The notes beneath the pieces were generated by a model. That model was not told the origin of the DNA and ran no database searches. It saw only the letters and a program-made list of their open reading frames with translations. The position numbers were made by a program, and so were the translations under genes. From the NCBI GenBank assembly GCA_001560895.1, contig CP014326.1:1438001-1502000 (forward strand): a DNA stretch of 64,000 bases, in the 5' to 3' direction. Shown piece after piece: positions 1 through 10,669 of the stretch; position 1 is the first letter of the stretch, and every line of letters starts with the position of its first letter. This DNA comes from Streptococcus mitis (GTDB lineage: Bacteria; Bacillota; Bacilli; Lactobacillales; Streptococcaceae).

Positions 1-1264
<1,264 letters not shown>

Positions 1265-1274
1265 GATTTTCTCC

Positions 1275-2378
1275 TTATTTGACAACGACTGTGTAATCGG
1301 TGTTTTCTGTTATGAGGTGCTCGGCTCGTTCTAAATCTTGAGCGTTTTTAAATGAAATTTGTAGAATCCCGTGAATATCCTCACGGTTTTCTTCGTTGAT
1401 ATGGATGTTAACCAAGGAAGTTCCACGTAGCAGTTCCAAAATTCGCAAGATGACATCTTCTTCATCGGGAACATCAACATAGAGGTCATAAGAACTATCC
1501 ACACCGCCACGCTTATGAATTTCCATGGCCTGACGTTGCTCACGTGCCTGATTGAAAAAGTTCCAAATCTGCTCCTCATCTCCCTTATTGATAGCCTGCC
1601 CAATCGCTTCCAAACGGTCCTTGAAATCCTCAATTCGCTCTAGAATGGTCTCACGATTGGACAAGAGGATAGAAGTCCACATACCTGGTTCGCTTTCCGC
1701 AATTCGGGTCATATCTCGAAAACCACCGGCCGCAAAGCGTCTTGCCATCTCATGTTCTTGAGCATAGACCGCAGTCTGCTCCATGAGACTGGAAGCCAGA
1801 ATATGTGGAAAATGGCTAATCTGAGCAGTCACACGATCATGCTCCTTAGCATCAATCTCGATAAAACGAGCATGAAGACCTGAAAGCAGATTCTTCATTT
1901 CCTCAAGTGTGTCAGGACTTGTCAGGCTCGAAGGTGTGAAGATATAATAGGCATTTTCAAAGAGATTGACATCTGCAGAGGCAGCCCCAGTCTTGTGACT
2001 ACCAGCCATGGGATGGGCCCCGACAAAGCGAACAGGCTTACCAGCCAAATACTGCTCCGCCGCATCCACAATAGCTGACTTGGTCGAACCGGCATCTGAA
2101 ATAATGACGCCTTCTTTTAAATCTATATTAGCCAACTCCTTAATAAAGGAAATGGTTTGTTTGATTGGCAAACTGAGAATAATGATATCTGCCAAAGGAG
2201 CAAAACTGGTAAAATCATCTGTTGCACGGTCAATCATGCCTTCCTTCAAGGCGATATCTCTCGAAGCTTGGCTACGATTATAACCCAAAATTTCGTAATC
2301 TGGATGATCGCGTTTGATACCAAGGGCCATAGAGGCACCAATCAATCCAAGGCCCGCGATATAGACTGTTTTTGCCAT
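1275..2378 (-). CDS. tyrA: Prephenate dehydrogenase
   Basis: Oxidative decarboxylation of prephenate to 4-hydroxyphenylpyruvate with NAD+, the committed step to tyrosine. The 367 residues begin with a Rossmann motif GLGLIGAS (about residues 10-17), then the helical prephenate dehydrogenase domain containing SHFPH (about 188-192). The C-terminus, from about residue 297, looks like an ACT domain ([14 protein letters not shown]), the usual tyrosine-sensing module in Gram-positive enzymes. It sits 9 nt after aroC in the same operon. Confidence 0.95.
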   Translation of the reverse strand: MAKTVYIAGLGLIGASMALGIKRDHPDYEILGYNRSQASRDIALKEGMIDRATDDFTSFAPLADIIILSLPIKQTISFIKELANIDLKEGVIISDAGSTKSAIVDAAEQYLAGKPVRFVGAHPMAGSHKTGAASADVNLFENAYYIFTPSSLTSPDTLEEMKNLLSGLHARFIEIDAKEHDRVTAQISHFPHILASSLMEQTAVYAQEHEMARRFAAGGFRDMTRIAESEPGMWTSILLSNRETILERIEDFKDRLEAIGQAINKGDEEQIWNFFNQAREQRQAMEIHKRGGVDSSYDLYVDVPDEEDVILRILELLRGTSLVNIHINEENREDIHGILQISFKNAQDLERAEHLITENTDYTVVVK

Positions 2379-2387
2379 AGGAACTCC

Positions 2388-3554
2388 TTAATAGTTCTTT
2401 GTATAGTCTCGGTGTTTGGCCACTGCTTCTTTTAATTCCTCTAGATTGTCTGATGAGAATTTTTCAAGGATTTCTTGCGCCAGAACCGTTGCTACAACAG
2501 CTTCCATGACTACTCCTGCTGCTGGAAGAGCGGTCGGATCACTTCTCTCCACAGTTGCCTTGTAAGGTTCGTGGGTTTCGATATCCACACTCATAAGAGG
2601 CTTATAAAGAGTAGGAATAGGTTTCATAACTCCACGAACAACAATCGGTTGCCCATTGGTCATACCACCTTCGAAACCACCTAGATTATTGGTACGGCGA
2701 GTATAACCGTCTTCTTTAGACCAGAGAATTTCGTCCATAACTTGGCTGCCTTTGCGGTAACCAGCTTCAAAGCCGAGGCCAAATTCCACTCCTTTAAAGG
2801 CATTGATAGAGACGACAGCTTGGGCCAATCGCGCATCCAATTTTCTGTCCCATTGAACATAGGAACCAAGTCCTACTGGTACGCCTCCAACGACTGTCTC
2901 GACAACTCCACCGATGGTATCACCGTCACGTTTGATTTGGTCAATATAATCCTTGATCTCCTGTTCTCTTTCTTGGTTGACAATAGAAACTTCAGACTGG
3001 GCAGCTCGTTGCTTTATTTCAGCTACTGTCAGATTTTCAGGTACATCGATTTCCTTGCCACCAAAGACCACAACATGGCTGGCAATCTCCATATCCAATT
3101 CAGCCAAGAGTCGTTTAGCTACTGCCCCAACTGCCACCCGCATGGTGGTTTCACGAGCTGATGAACGTTCCAAGGAATTTCGCAAATCATCAAAACGGTA
3201 CTTGATACCCCCAACCAAATCGGCATGACCTGGACGTGGATGGGTGATTTTTCGTTTGCTTTTAAGGCGGTCTTCAATGTCCTCCGCAGACATGATATCC
3301 AGCCATTTCTGGTGGTCCTTATTGATGACATCCATGGTAATAGGAGCCCCTGTCGTTTTCCCATGGCGAACGCCCGATGTAAAGACAACCTGGTCACTCT
3401 CAATCTTCATACGACCACCACGACCGTAGCCACCCTGACGGCGTTTAAGGTCTCCATTAATATCCTCAGCTGTCAAAGGAAGTCCAGCTGGAATTCCCTC
3501 AATGATAGCCGTTAGACGCGGGCCGTGTGATTCTCCTGCAGTTAAATATCTCAT
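2388..3554 (-). CDS. aroC: Chorismate synthase
   Basis: Converts EPSP to chorismate using reduced FMN. At 388 residues it is the usual length for the family. The N-terminus [12 protein letters not shown] and the signatures [11 protein letters not shown] and [15 protein letters not shown] are characteristic. It follows aroB by 9 nt with an SD-like GGAG, consistent with one transcript. No anomalies. Confidence 0.97.
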   Translation of the reverse strand: MRYLTAGESHGPRLTAIIEGIPAGLPLTAEDINGDLKRRQGGYGRGGRMKIESDQVVFTSGVRHGKTTGAPITMDVINKDHQKWLDIMSAEDIEDRLKSKRKITHPRPGHADLVGGIKYRFDDLRNSLERSSARETTMRVAVGAVAKRLLAELDMEIASHVVVFGGKEIDVPENLTVAEIKQRAAQSEVSIVNQEREQEIKDYIDQIKRDGDTIGGVVETVVGGVPVGLGSYVQWDRKLDARLAQAVVSINAFKGVEFGLGFEAGYRKGSQVMDEILWSKEDGYTRRTNNLGGFEGGMTNGQPIVVRGVMKPIPTLYKPLMSVDIETHEPYKATVERSDPTALPAAGVVMEAVVATVLAQEILEKFSSDNLEELKEAVAKHRDYTKNY

Positions 3555-3563
3555 ACACTCTCC

Positions 3564-4631
3564 TTATTTTACCAAGTAGTCTTTCATCTCTTCCAGAGAA
3601 ACTGGGTGAATGGTCGCTGAACCGAGCTCTGGTACCAAGACCAATTTCAAGGTATTGCCACGCGCCTTCTTATCATGAGTCAAAGCCTGATAAAGCTTAT
3701 CAACATCCCAGTTTTCATAGTCAACAGGTAGCCCAAATTTCTGACACATCTCTGTGATAGACTGGGTAATCCCAGCTGGCATAAGGCCTTTTTCCTCAGC
3801 AACCTTGGATATCTGCACCATTCCCATAGCCACAGCTTCACCATGCATGACCTTGCCATAACCGGCAGTCGCTTCAATAGCATGGCCAATAGTATGGCCA
3901 AAGTTGAGGTAAAGGCGAACACCGTTATCCAACTCATCCTCAACTACCATCTTACGCTTAACCTGACAAGAATGTTCAATCAAGGTCTCTGCATACTCCA
4001 AAATGCTCTCTACAGAACCATCTAGCTCCGTCAAGAGAGCCCACAGTTCTGGGGCCTCAATCAAGCCGTACTTGATAACCTCACCCATCCCTTCAATCAA
4101 CTCTCTTTTTCCGAGTGTTTCAAGGACAAGCGGGTCAATCAGAACCCCATCTGGTTGGGCAAAGGTCCCCACCATATTCTTAGCAAATGGAGTATTGACG
4201 CCTGTCTTTCCACCGATAGAAGAATCCACCTGGGCTGTCAAGCTGGTCGGGATCTGAACAAAGTGAATGCCCCGCATATAGGTAGAGGCTACAAAACCAG
4301 CCAGGTCTCCAACGACACCGCCACCAAGAGCCACGATTCCATCGCTACGAGTCAGACCTTGCTTAACTAGAAATTCATAGACTTTCTGGACAGTGGTTAA
4401 ATTCTTTCTTTCCTCACCCTCTAAAAAGTCAAATACCGCCACCTGAAAACCAGCATCTTCTAGGCTGAGCTTGACCTTCTCTGCATAAAGAGAAGCTACA
4501 TGGTTGTCTGTTACAATGATCACTTTTTGAGGTTGCCAGAGTTCTCGCAACCATTGACCAGTCTGAGCCAAACAGCCTTTTTCAATCTGAATATCATAAG
4601 GATGATGAGGAATATCGATTCTGATTTTCAT
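3564..4631 (-). CDS. aroB: 3-dehydroquinate synthase
   Basis: Second step of the shikimate pathway: NAD+- and Zn2+-dependent cyclisation of DAHP to 3-dehydroquinate. The 355 residues include the glycine-rich NAD motif [14 protein letters not shown] (about 103-116) and the metal-binding region [11 protein letters not shown] (about 243-253). Its position between aroE and aroC, 18 nt after aroE, matches the aro cluster order usual in streptococci. Confidence 0.97.
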   Translation of the reverse strand: MKIRIDIPHHPYDIQIEKGCLAQTGQWLRELWQPQKVIIVTDNHVASLYAEKVKLSLEDAGFQVAVFDFLEGEERKNLTTVQKVYEFLVKQGLTRSDGIVALGGGVVGDLAGFVASTYMRGIHFVQIPTSLTAQVDSSIGGKTGVNTPFAKNMVGTFAQPDGVLIDPLVLETLGKRELIEGMGEVIKYGLIEAPELWALLTELDGSVESILEYAETLIEHSCQVKRKMVVEDELDNGVRLYLNFGHTIGHAIEATAGYGKVMHGEAVAMGMVQISKVAEEKGLMPAGITQSITEMCQKFGLPVDYENWDVDKLYQALTHDKKARGNTLKLVLVPELGSATIHPVSLEEMKDYLVK

Positions 4632-4649
4632 AGGAGAGTCTCCTTTTCT

Positions 4650-5504
4650 TTATTGGTATTTTTCTGTTAAAGACTGCCAAATCTCTTCTGTTGGCATTTC
4701 CTTTCCTGTCCACAGTTGAAAGGCTTCTGCAGCTTGATAGAGCAACATTCCCAGACCATTGACAGCTGGATTGCCCTGCCTCCTAGCCCATTTCAAAAAT
4801 GGCGTCTCAAAGGGTTGGTAAATGATATCTGCGACCAAGAGAGTTTCTGGCAAATTAATGCTTTCAGGAACTGGGGATGATTTACCATCCATCCCTACAC
4901 TGGTCGCATTGACAAGTAAATCCGACTCAGCAATCCTTGCTTGCAGTTCAGAAACATCTTCTAAAGCATACAAGTCCACTTTAAAACCTGTTTGCTCCTG
5001 TAACTTGTCTAGATAAGGTCTTGTTTTTTCCATAGAAACTGAACGAACAAAGACTGAAATCTGACTGACGCCATCCAAAATAGCCTGCGCCAAGATTGAT
5101 TTAGCCGCACCACCTGCACCCAGTAAGGTCATCTTTTTACCTGTAATTGTAAAAGAAGGCAAGCTCTTAAAAAATCCCTTGCCATCTGTATTATATCCAA
5201 TTAAAGTTCCATTATCATTGACAACCGTATTGACCGCACCGATCAAGCGCGCTTCGTCACTCAACTCATCCAAATAGGAAATCACTTGCTCCTTATAGGG
5301 CATGGACAGGTTGATACCAAACATCTGGTAGCGGCGAATATTGGCCACTGTTTCTGCCAAGTCACTCGCTTCAATCTCCCAAGCCACATAAACACCATTG
5401 GTAGCTGTAGCCTCAAAGGCCCTATTGTGGATGAAGGGAGAGATAGAATGCTTAATAGGATTGGCAACAACTGCAGCTAAACGTGTATAGCCATCAAGCT
5501 TCAT
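4650..5504 (-). CDS. aroE: Shikimate dehydrogenase (NADP+)
   Basis: Reduces 3-dehydroshikimate to shikimate. The 284 residues show the substrate motif SISPFIHN near the N-terminus, [10 protein letters not shown] with the catalytic Lys (about residue 70), and the nucleotide-binding GAGGAAKS (about 129-136). The gene overlaps the end of aroD by 11 nt, which implies translational coupling. Confidence 0.96.
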   Translation of the reverse strand: MKLDGYTRLAAVVANPIKHSISPFIHNRAFEATATNGVYVAWEIEASDLAETVANIRRYQMFGINLSMPYKEQVISYLDELSDEARLIGAVNTVVNDNGTLIGYNTDGKGFFKSLPSFTITGKKMTLLGAGGAAKSILAQAILDGVSQISVFVRSVSMEKTRPYLDKLQEQTGFKVDLYALEDVSELQARIAESDLLVNATSVGMDGKSSPVPESINLPETLLVADIIYQPFETPFLKWARRQGNPAVNGLGMLLYQAAEAFQLWTGKEMPTEEIWQSLTEKYQ

Positions 5505-6171
5505 CCAAAATCTCCCGAATTTTTTTCATGTTAGCTAAGGAAATTTGACCTGGGGCACTTGCCTCATCTAGACTAGCAAAGGACCAGCTTGAACCAGTCA
5601 CATCTGCAGTGATACGAGAGACCTTGCCCACCTTGCCCATAGAAATAGTCACATATTCCTGTTCAGGATTAAGGGTTTTAAAACCTCGTGTATAGTTCAT
5701 CAAGTCTAAAACATCTTGCTCCGTGTGAGCCATCACCGCAACCTTGACCAGTTTTGGATTTAGGCTCGTCAACTCTGACAAGATTTCCATCATATTTTCA
5801 GGTGTTTCTTGGAAATTGTGGTAACTTAAAACGAGATTTGGGAAGTCCAGCATTTCCTCAAAGACATCCTTGTAGCTATAGTACTCAAAATCAATATAGT
5901 CTGGTTGATAGAGTTGCGCCACTTCCTTGATTAGATGGATATATTCTTCCGGAGAAAGATCAATTTCTCCCCCTTCAGCGCGAGTTCGCAGAGTGAAAAC
6001 CAACTCACGACCTGCGAATTTTTCAAAAATAGCTGGAGCCACCTGCAAAATCGCTTCTTTAGGCAGATAGTCGGCACGCCATTCAATGATATCAGCATCC
6101 TGATACCTCGTAGCATCCAGAGCCTGGGCCTCCTCTAAACTTCTTGGCATTACTGAAACTATTAATTTCAT
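5494..6171 (-). CDS. aroD: 3-dehydroquinate dehydratase, type I
   Basis: Dehydrates 3-dehydroquinate to 3-dehydroshikimate by a Schiff-base mechanism. The 225 residues form a TIM-barrel type I enzyme: IEWRADY near residues 29-35 carries the conserved Glu, and the Schiff-base Lys lies in [11 protein letters not shown] (about 138-148). Its ATG overlaps the stop of the upstream methyltransferase gene by 4 nt, so the aro genes are probably co-transcribed from the promoter before that gene. Confidence 0.96.
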   Translation of the reverse strand: MKLIVSVMPRSLEEAQALDATRYQDADIIEWRADYLPKEAILQVAPAIFEKFAGRELVFTLRTRAEGGEIDLSPEEYIHLIKEVAQLYQPDYIDFEYYSYKDVFEEMLDFPNLVLSYHNFQETPENMMEILSELTSLNPKLVKVAVMAHTEQDVLDLMNYTRGFKTLNPEQEYVTISMGKVGKVSRITADVTGSSWSFASLDEASAPGQISLANMKKIREILDEA

Positions 6172-7331
6172 TTACTAACCTTCATACTAATCACCTTGAG
6201 GTAATTACTACTTTCATCTTTTTTATTATAGGCGAAATCTGCTGGAAGACCGTATTTATTTAAAATCTGGTAACTTCTTCCTGCAAAGCCTTTATCAATT
6301 TGTTCTGTAAATTTCTGGCGGGAAACATTGGCAGCATTGGTACTGGCAATGATAATCCCTCCCGGATTTAAAATCTCAAGACTCTGGGAAATCAACTTGT
6401 GATAATCCTTAGCCACAGAGAAAGTCTGTTTTTTGTTCCGAGCAAAGCTAGGCGGATCTAGAACAATCACATCGTAAGTCAAGCCTTTTCGTTTGGCATA
6501 CTTGAAATACTCAAAGACGTCCATGACTATAAAACGATGGGCATCTGTGCTGAGCCCATTTGCCTGAAAATGCGCTTGAGACAATTCTCGTGAACGCTTG
6601 GCTAGGTCAACCGAAGTTGTCTGGCTTGCTCCTCCCATGGCCGCAGCTACTGAAAAAGCTGCTGTATAAGAAAACATATTGAGCAAGGATTTGCCCATAG
6701 CCAATCCATCAACCAGACTACCACGAACTTCATGCTGGTCTAGGAAAATCCCTGTCATCAAGCCATCGTTCATAAAGACTTGATACAGGACACCATTTTC
6801 CAGAACAGTGAAAAAGTCAGGTGCTTCTTGACCATAAACATGAGCAGATTCATAGTCCAAACCCTTAAAGCGGATCTTCTCATAAGCCCCTAAAACCTCA
6901 GGAAAAACCTGTCTAAAGGCTTCTGAGATGATCTGACGAATCTGATAAACATAAGAGTTATACCAAGAAAATACAGCATAGTCGCCATAAAGGTCCACTG
7001 TCAGACCGCCAAAGCCATCTCCCTCCTGGTTGAAGAGACGAAAGGCAGTTGTCAAATCATCTTGATAGTAGGCGCTTCTCTTTTCTTTAACTTGTCTAAA
7101 CAGCATTTCAAAGAAAGCTTGATTGAAGGTCACCTTGTCTGTGCTAACAAACCAGCCCAAGCCCTTGTTTTGCTGAGAAAGGTAGGCAGTCCCAAGAAAT
7201 TTTCCATCTTGACTATGGACTTCTACTTCCTGATCCTTAAGATTAACATTCTCAAGATCGCTGGCTTCTAGCAAAACTAGCCCTTTGGCAAGCTTTTTTT
7301 CAATCCTTTTACTGACTCTTATTCTATTCAT
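6168..7331 (-). CDS. Class I SAM-dependent rRNA methyltransferase (RlmI/PUA family)
   Basis: Predicted to methylate 23S rRNA cytosine at C5; family assignment is firm, exact target inferred. The 387 residues have an N-terminal PUA-like segment (1-75), a middle RlmI-type domain, and a C-terminal Rossmann methyltransferase fold with [11 protein letters not shown] (SAM site) and the catalytic-loop motif VLDPPSF. The start is put at 7331. The alternative ATG at 7340 lies inside the -10 box of the promoter and could not be in the mRNA. With transcription beginning about 7 nt after the -10, the message would be leaderless. Confidence 0.88.
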   Translation of the reverse strand: MNRIRVSKRIEKKLAKGLVLLEASDLENVNLKDQEVEVHSQDGKFLGTAYLSQQNKGLGWFVSTDKVTFNQAFFEMLFRQVKEKRSAYYQDDLTTAFRLFNQEGDGFGGLTVDLYGDYAVFSWYNSYVYQIRQIISEAFRQVFPEVLGAYEKIRFKGLDYESAHVYGQEAPDFFTVLENGVLYQVFMNDGLMTGIFLDQHEVRGSLVDGLAMGKSLLNMFSYTAAFSVAAAMGGASQTTSVDLAKRSRELSQAHFQANGLSTDAHRFIVMDVFEYFKYAKRKGLTYDVIVLDPPSFARNKKQTFSVAKDYHKLISQSLEILNPGGIIIASTNAANVSRQKFTEQIDKGFAGRSYQILNKYGLPADFAYNKKDESSNYLKVISMKVSK

Positions 7332-7338
7332 GATTACC

Positions 7339-7367
7339 ATTATAACAAACTTTTAGACAATTCTCAA
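7339..7367 (-). promoter_or_regulatory. Promoter of the methyltransferase-aro operon
   Basis: On the minus strand TTGAGA (7367-7362), a 17-nt spacer ending in TGT, then TATAAT (7344-7339). This is a near-perfect extended -10 promoter. The ATG of the gene begins 8 nt downstream of the -10, so the predicted mRNA has no leader. Confidence 0.8.
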
Positions 7368-7408
7368 AAAAGAAACTACCCTTGCTTTTTTACTCTAGTT
7401 TTAAAAAA

Positions 7409-7417
7409 TGGTATACT
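7409..7417 (+). promoter_or_regulatory. Extended -10 promoter for the LTA-synthase-like gene
   Basis: TGG-TATACT, no strong -35, about 30 nt before the GTG start at 7448. It is divergent from, and only about 40 bp away from, the aro-operon promoter. Confidence 0.6.
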
Positions 7418-7447
7418 AATACTAATAAAAACTTAGGAAGTAATTGT

Positions 7448-9598
7448 GTGAGAATCAATTTTAACAAAATCCAAAAAGTCATCGGTACCAGACTGGGTTT
7501 TGTCCTAACCCTTTTAATCCTCTATTGGATCAAAACCTTATTAGCCTATACCGTTGACTTTAATTTAGATATTCAAGTGGGCAAGTTACAAGGAAATTAC
7601 CTTGCCTTTATCGCCTTTTTCAACCCCCTTCCTTTGGGACTCCTCCTACTGGCTCTTGCCCTCTATGCTCGATCAACCAAGTCCTTTTATAGTCTTAGTA
7701 TAGCTATTTATAGCCTTTTATTCATTTGGCTCTACTCCAATGTCTTTTACTATCGAGAATTTAGTGACTTTATCACAGCTAATACCATGAAGGTGGTCAG
7801 CAAGGTGTCTGTTGGTACTGCGGAACTAGAGTTACTGCGTCCTTGGGATTTCATCTATTTTATGGATTTCCCACTGCTGGCTTTTCTTTTCTTTAAAAAA
7901 TTCATCCATTTGGATAGGAGACCTTTCAAATTCCGCTCCAGTGTTGCTATCACTGCTCTCTCAGCCCTGCTCTTTTCAGCTAATCTTTTCTTGGCTGAAA
8001 TTGAGCGTCCCGATCTCCTGTCACGAGGATTTTCGAATTATTATGTTGTTCGTGCCCTCAGTTTGCCAGCCTTTCTAGGTTATAGTGCCAACCAATCCTA
8101 TAGCGCCAACAAAGAACGTGCTAAGGCCTCTGAGACTGACCTTCAACCTATTACAGATTATATTCAAGAACATTCGGCTAAGCCCAATCCAGACTATTTT
8201 GGCTTGGCCAAAGGAAAAAATGTGATTTATCTCCACTTGGAGAGTTTCCAACAATTCCTGCTTGACTATAAACTCAACCTAGATGGAACTGAGCATGAAG
8301 TCACTCCCTTCCTGAATTCCCTCTACCATTCGCAATCTACACTAGCCTTTTCGAATATCTTTAACCAAGTCAAGGCTGGAAAAACCTCAGATGCGGAAAC
8401 CATGCTAGAAACCGGTTTATTTGGCCTTGATCAAGGTTCCTTCATGGTCAACTACGGAGGTACCAATACCCAGCAAGCTGCCCCTTTTATCCTATCAAAA
8501 AATGGCTATCAATCGAGTGCTGTCTTTCACGGTAATATCGGGACCTTCTGGAACCGAAATACGACCTACAAACAATGGGGCTACCAATACTTCTTTGATG
8601 CTTCCTATTTTACCAAGCAAGACAGTAGCAATTCTTTCCAATATGGTTTAAATGATAAAATCATGATGAAAGATTCTATCCAATATCTGGATCACTTACA
8701 GCAACCTTTTTATGCCAAGTATATCACGGTGTCCAATCACTATCCTTATGCTAGCAATCTGACTGGCGATGAGCTTGGTTTCCCCTTGGCCAAAACCAAA
8801 GATGAAACTATCAATGGCTACTTCCAAACCGCCAACTATCTGGACAGTGCCATCAAGGCTTTCTTTGACTATCTCAAAGAAAGTGGCCTCTATGAAAAAT
8901 CCATCATCGTCATTTATGGAGACCATTATGGCATTTCCAATTCCCGCAACCCTGACCTGGCACCTTTGATTGGCAAGACTTCTGAGAACTGGTCGAATTA
9001 CGATAATGCCATGTTGCAACGAGTGCCTTTTATGGTGGTCATACCTGGTTATGAAAAGGGACAAATTATCAATACCTACGGTGGACAAATCGATATCTTA
9101 CCGACTCTCGAACACATCCTTGGTATTGAGTCCAATTCCTTCCTTCAAGTTGGACAAGACCTACTATCACCAGATCATCAAGAAATCGTTGCCTTTCGAA
9201 CTGCCAATTCATTCGTCACACCTAAATACACCAGTTATGACGGACGAACCTACTATACTGAGAGCGGTCTTGAAATCAGTAATCTTGATGAACAAGCTCA
9301 GACTGAACTAGAAATCGTTCGTCAAGCAGCCAGTCAACAGCTGAAAATTAGCGATCAGATCCAAACTGGCGATTTGATACGTTTTTACCAAAAAGATCAT
9401 CTTGGAGCAGTTGATACAGAAAGTATTTCTTACCTCAATTCTTTACCAATTCTGCAAAAGATTGAGCAGGAAAAAGGTAGTCAATCAACGAGCCTCTTTA
9501 GCCAACGACAAGGCAAAACCAGTACTGACCTCTTCAATGCACCAAGTTACCAAGAACTCCACCCAGAGTCGGCAGAAACCGAATCAAAATCACAATAA
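7448..9598 (+). CDS. LTA synthase family membrane sulfatase (LtaS-like)
   Basis: A membrane-anchored alkaline-phosphatase-fold enzyme of the LtaS family, which in other Firmicutes transfers glycerophosphate to build lipoteichoic acid. About five hydrophobic segments fill the first 200 residues, followed by the extracellular catalytic domain. Visible active-site motifs are YLHLESFQ (metal-binding Glu), AGKTSDAE (catalytic Thr) and IYGDHYG (Asp/His metal ligands). A GTG start at 7448 is chosen because AGGAAG lies 7 nt upstream; a TTG at 7382 in the same frame lies upstream of the promoter. The protein is then 716 residues. Mitis-group teichoic acids are ribitol/choline polymers, so its substrate here is uncertain. 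Confidence 0.85.
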   Translation: MRINFNKIQKVIGTRLGFVLTLLILYWIKTLLAYTVDFNLDIQVGKLQGNYLAFIAFFNPLPLGLLLLALALYARSTKSFYSLSIAIYSLLFIWLYSNVFYYREFSDFITANTMKVVSKVSVGTAELELLRPWDFIYFMDFPLLAFLFFKKFIHLDRRPFKFRSSVAITALSALLFSANLFLAEIERPDLLSRGFSNYYVVRALSLPAFLGYSANQSYSANKERAKASETDLQPITDYIQEHSAKPNPDYFGLAKGKNVIYLHLESFQQFLLDYKLNLDGTEHEVTPFLNSLYHSQSTLAFSNIFNQVKAGKTSDAETMLETGLFGLDQGSFMVNYGGTNTQQAAPFILSKNGYQSSAVFHGNIGTFWNRNTTYKQWGYQYFFDASYFTKQDSSNSFQYGLNDKIMMKDSIQYLDHLQQPFYAKYITVSNHYPYASNLTGDELGFPLAKTKDETINGYFQTANYLDSAIKAFFDYLKESGLYEKSIIVIYGDHYGISNSRNPDLAPLIGKTSENWSNYDNAMLQRVPFMVVIPGYEKGQIINTYGGQIDILPTLEHILGIESNSFLQVGQDLLSPDHQEIVAFRTANSFVTPKYTSYDGRTYYTESGLEISNLDEQAQTELEIVRQAASQQLKISDQIQTGDLIRFYQKDHLGAVDTESISYLNSLPILQKIEQEKGSQSTSLFSQRQGKTSTDLFNAPSYQELHPESAETESKSQ

Positions 9599-9635
9599 AA
9601 AATGCTCTTCCGTCTTGGAGGAGCATTTCTTTTAT
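9599..9635 (+). terminator. Rho-independent terminator of the LtaS-like gene
   Basis: AAATGCTCTTCC pairs with GGAGGAGCATTT (one mismatch) around a 5-nt loop, followed by TCTTTT, directly after the stop codon. Confidence 0.8.
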
Positions 9636-9737
9636 CAACGAAAACCAAAGAGCAAACTAAGAAACTAGCCACAGGCTATACTTGAGTACGGCAAGGCAAA
9701 GCTGATGTGGTTTGAAGAGATTTTCGAAGAGTATTAA
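9634..9737 (-). repeat. BOX element (boxA-boxC, no boxB)
   Basis: The stretch contains the hallmark boxA sequence read on the minus strand (ATACTCTTCGAAAATC, then AACCACATCAGCTTTGCC) and the boxC part with GAGCAAACTAAG-type sequence near 9650. Such modules are a known dispersed repeat of S. pneumoniae and close relatives. The boxB unit seems absent. Boundaries are from memory of the consensus and may be off by a few bases. Bases 9738-9914 beyond it show nothing I can name. Confidence 0.8.
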
Positions 9738-9914
9738 CTTTGAGATTGTAGGTAAAGAGGTTGTACCTGCAATATATGTCTGTCAAGTTTAGTGACGTAG
9801 ATAGTAGAAGAAATATGAGGATATAAATCAGCTTCAGTAGGTATCTGGAAAATTTGATTCTATATAGAAGTCTATAAATCTTCCTAATTTTAAAGACTTT
9901 TACTCAGTCTAATG

Positions 9915-10133
9915 TTACAAACTCAATATACTATCAATAAATAATATTATAGAAGCAACAACAATTATAATTTCACCTATTTGCATAATACTATTACGAA
10001 CTCTAAATATATGTTCTATCAAAAATACTTGGATCACACACATTATAGGAATTAACGTTTTTGAAATTGAAAAATATCCAAATAAATAAACTATAAACAA
10101 CAATAATAGAACTATATTATATTTCTTATTCAT
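9915..10133 (-). CDS. Small two- or three-segment membrane protein, unknown
   Basis: 72 residues, strongly hydrophobic: MNKKYN at the N-terminus, then a segment at about residues 7-24, a second at about 26-45 and a third at about 50-70, with a few basic residues (HIFRVRNS) between the second and third. A GAGGG sequence lies about 7 nt before the ATG, which supports translation. I do not recognise the family. It is isolated between a BOX and an IS200 relic, is A/T-rich, and could be a remnant or a small accessory membrane peptide. Confidence 0.4.
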   Translation of the reverse strand: MNKKYNIVLLLLFIVYLFGYFSISKTLIPIMCVIQVFLIEHIFRVRNSIMQIGEIIIVVASIILFIDSILSL

Positions 10134-10267
10134 GACATTTCCCTCTTTATTTTTTGATTACTAATCTTAATCATTTACAACTACATTATAACAAACGACA
10201 AAATTCTTGTTAACAAATATTGCCATTTTTTGTGATTCGAATGTGATAAACTACTTTGATATTAATT

Positions 10268-10348
10268 TTAGATAACATTTCGTCTATACTTAGGGGTGAA
10301 CACAAAGTGATACTTTGTGTGTAATAAACTATGAGCCTTTTGCGCCAT
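10268..10348 (-). pseudogene. IS200-type transposase (TnpA) N-terminal relic
   Basis: Reading from ATG at 10348 on the minus strand gives MAQKAHSLLHTKYHFVFTP followed by KYRRNVI and a stop. This resembles the start of IS200 transposases (MAQKAHSLSHTKW..KYHIVFTPKYRRK), with a few residues missing after HTK. AAAGGAG sits 6 nt upstream. Downstream bases keep only weak similarity (a YQSSL-like trace in frame) interrupted by stops. The catalytic HUH and Tyr parts are gone, so the element is dead. Confidence 0.7.
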
Positions 10349-10414
10349 ATTTTTCTCCTTTCACTTTACAATTGGCTTGAACACCTTTATTGTATCGCGT
10401 TTGGAGTTTTTTGC

Positions 10415-10522
10415 TATAGTAGATTGAAATAAGAGGTGAACAAATGGATTAGGAAAGTCAAATTAATTTCTAGAAATATTTTTAGCAGTTGTAACGTACT
10501 ATTCTAGTTCCAATCTACTATA
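10415..10522. repeat. RUP element (repeat unit of pneumococcus)
   Basis: A 108-bp unit bounded by perfect 12-bp inverted ends, TATAGTAGATTG (10415-10426) and CAATCTACTATA (10511-10522). The length, the terminal sequence and the internal ACTATTCTAGTTCCAATC match the RUP repeat described in S. pneumoniae, thought to be moved by IS630-Spn1 transposase. It directly abuts the IS200 relic. Confidence 0.8.
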
Positions 10523-10566
10523 TAACCTTCGACGCACGTGACTGAGGAAAAAGTCTTTAAAAGCAG

Positions 10567-10614
10567 AAAAACGCATAATATCAGATGTGCTAAAATCTTG
10601 ATATTATACGTTTT
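10567..10614 (-). terminator. Terminator of the DEAD-box helicase gene
   Basis: On the minus strand AAAACGTATAATATCA pairs with TGATATTATGCGTTTT around a loop of about 15 nt and is followed by TTCTGCTTTT. It lies about 55 nt after the helicase stop. Confidence 0.65.
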
Positions 10615-10669
10615 ATTGTGGAAAGATTTTTTCCGTTTTTTACTAAAATTGAGTTTTTCCCAACCTATT

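Noticed and set aside
2742..3161. 139-codon open frame on the plus strand opposite aroC
   Set aside because: It is a shadow of aroC on the other strand, with no ribosome site or recognisable family.
10300..10320. Hairpin ACACAAAG-TGATA-CTTTGTGT, first taken as a terminator or sRNA stem
   Set aside because: It lies inside the IS200 transposase relic coding sequence and has no U-tract.
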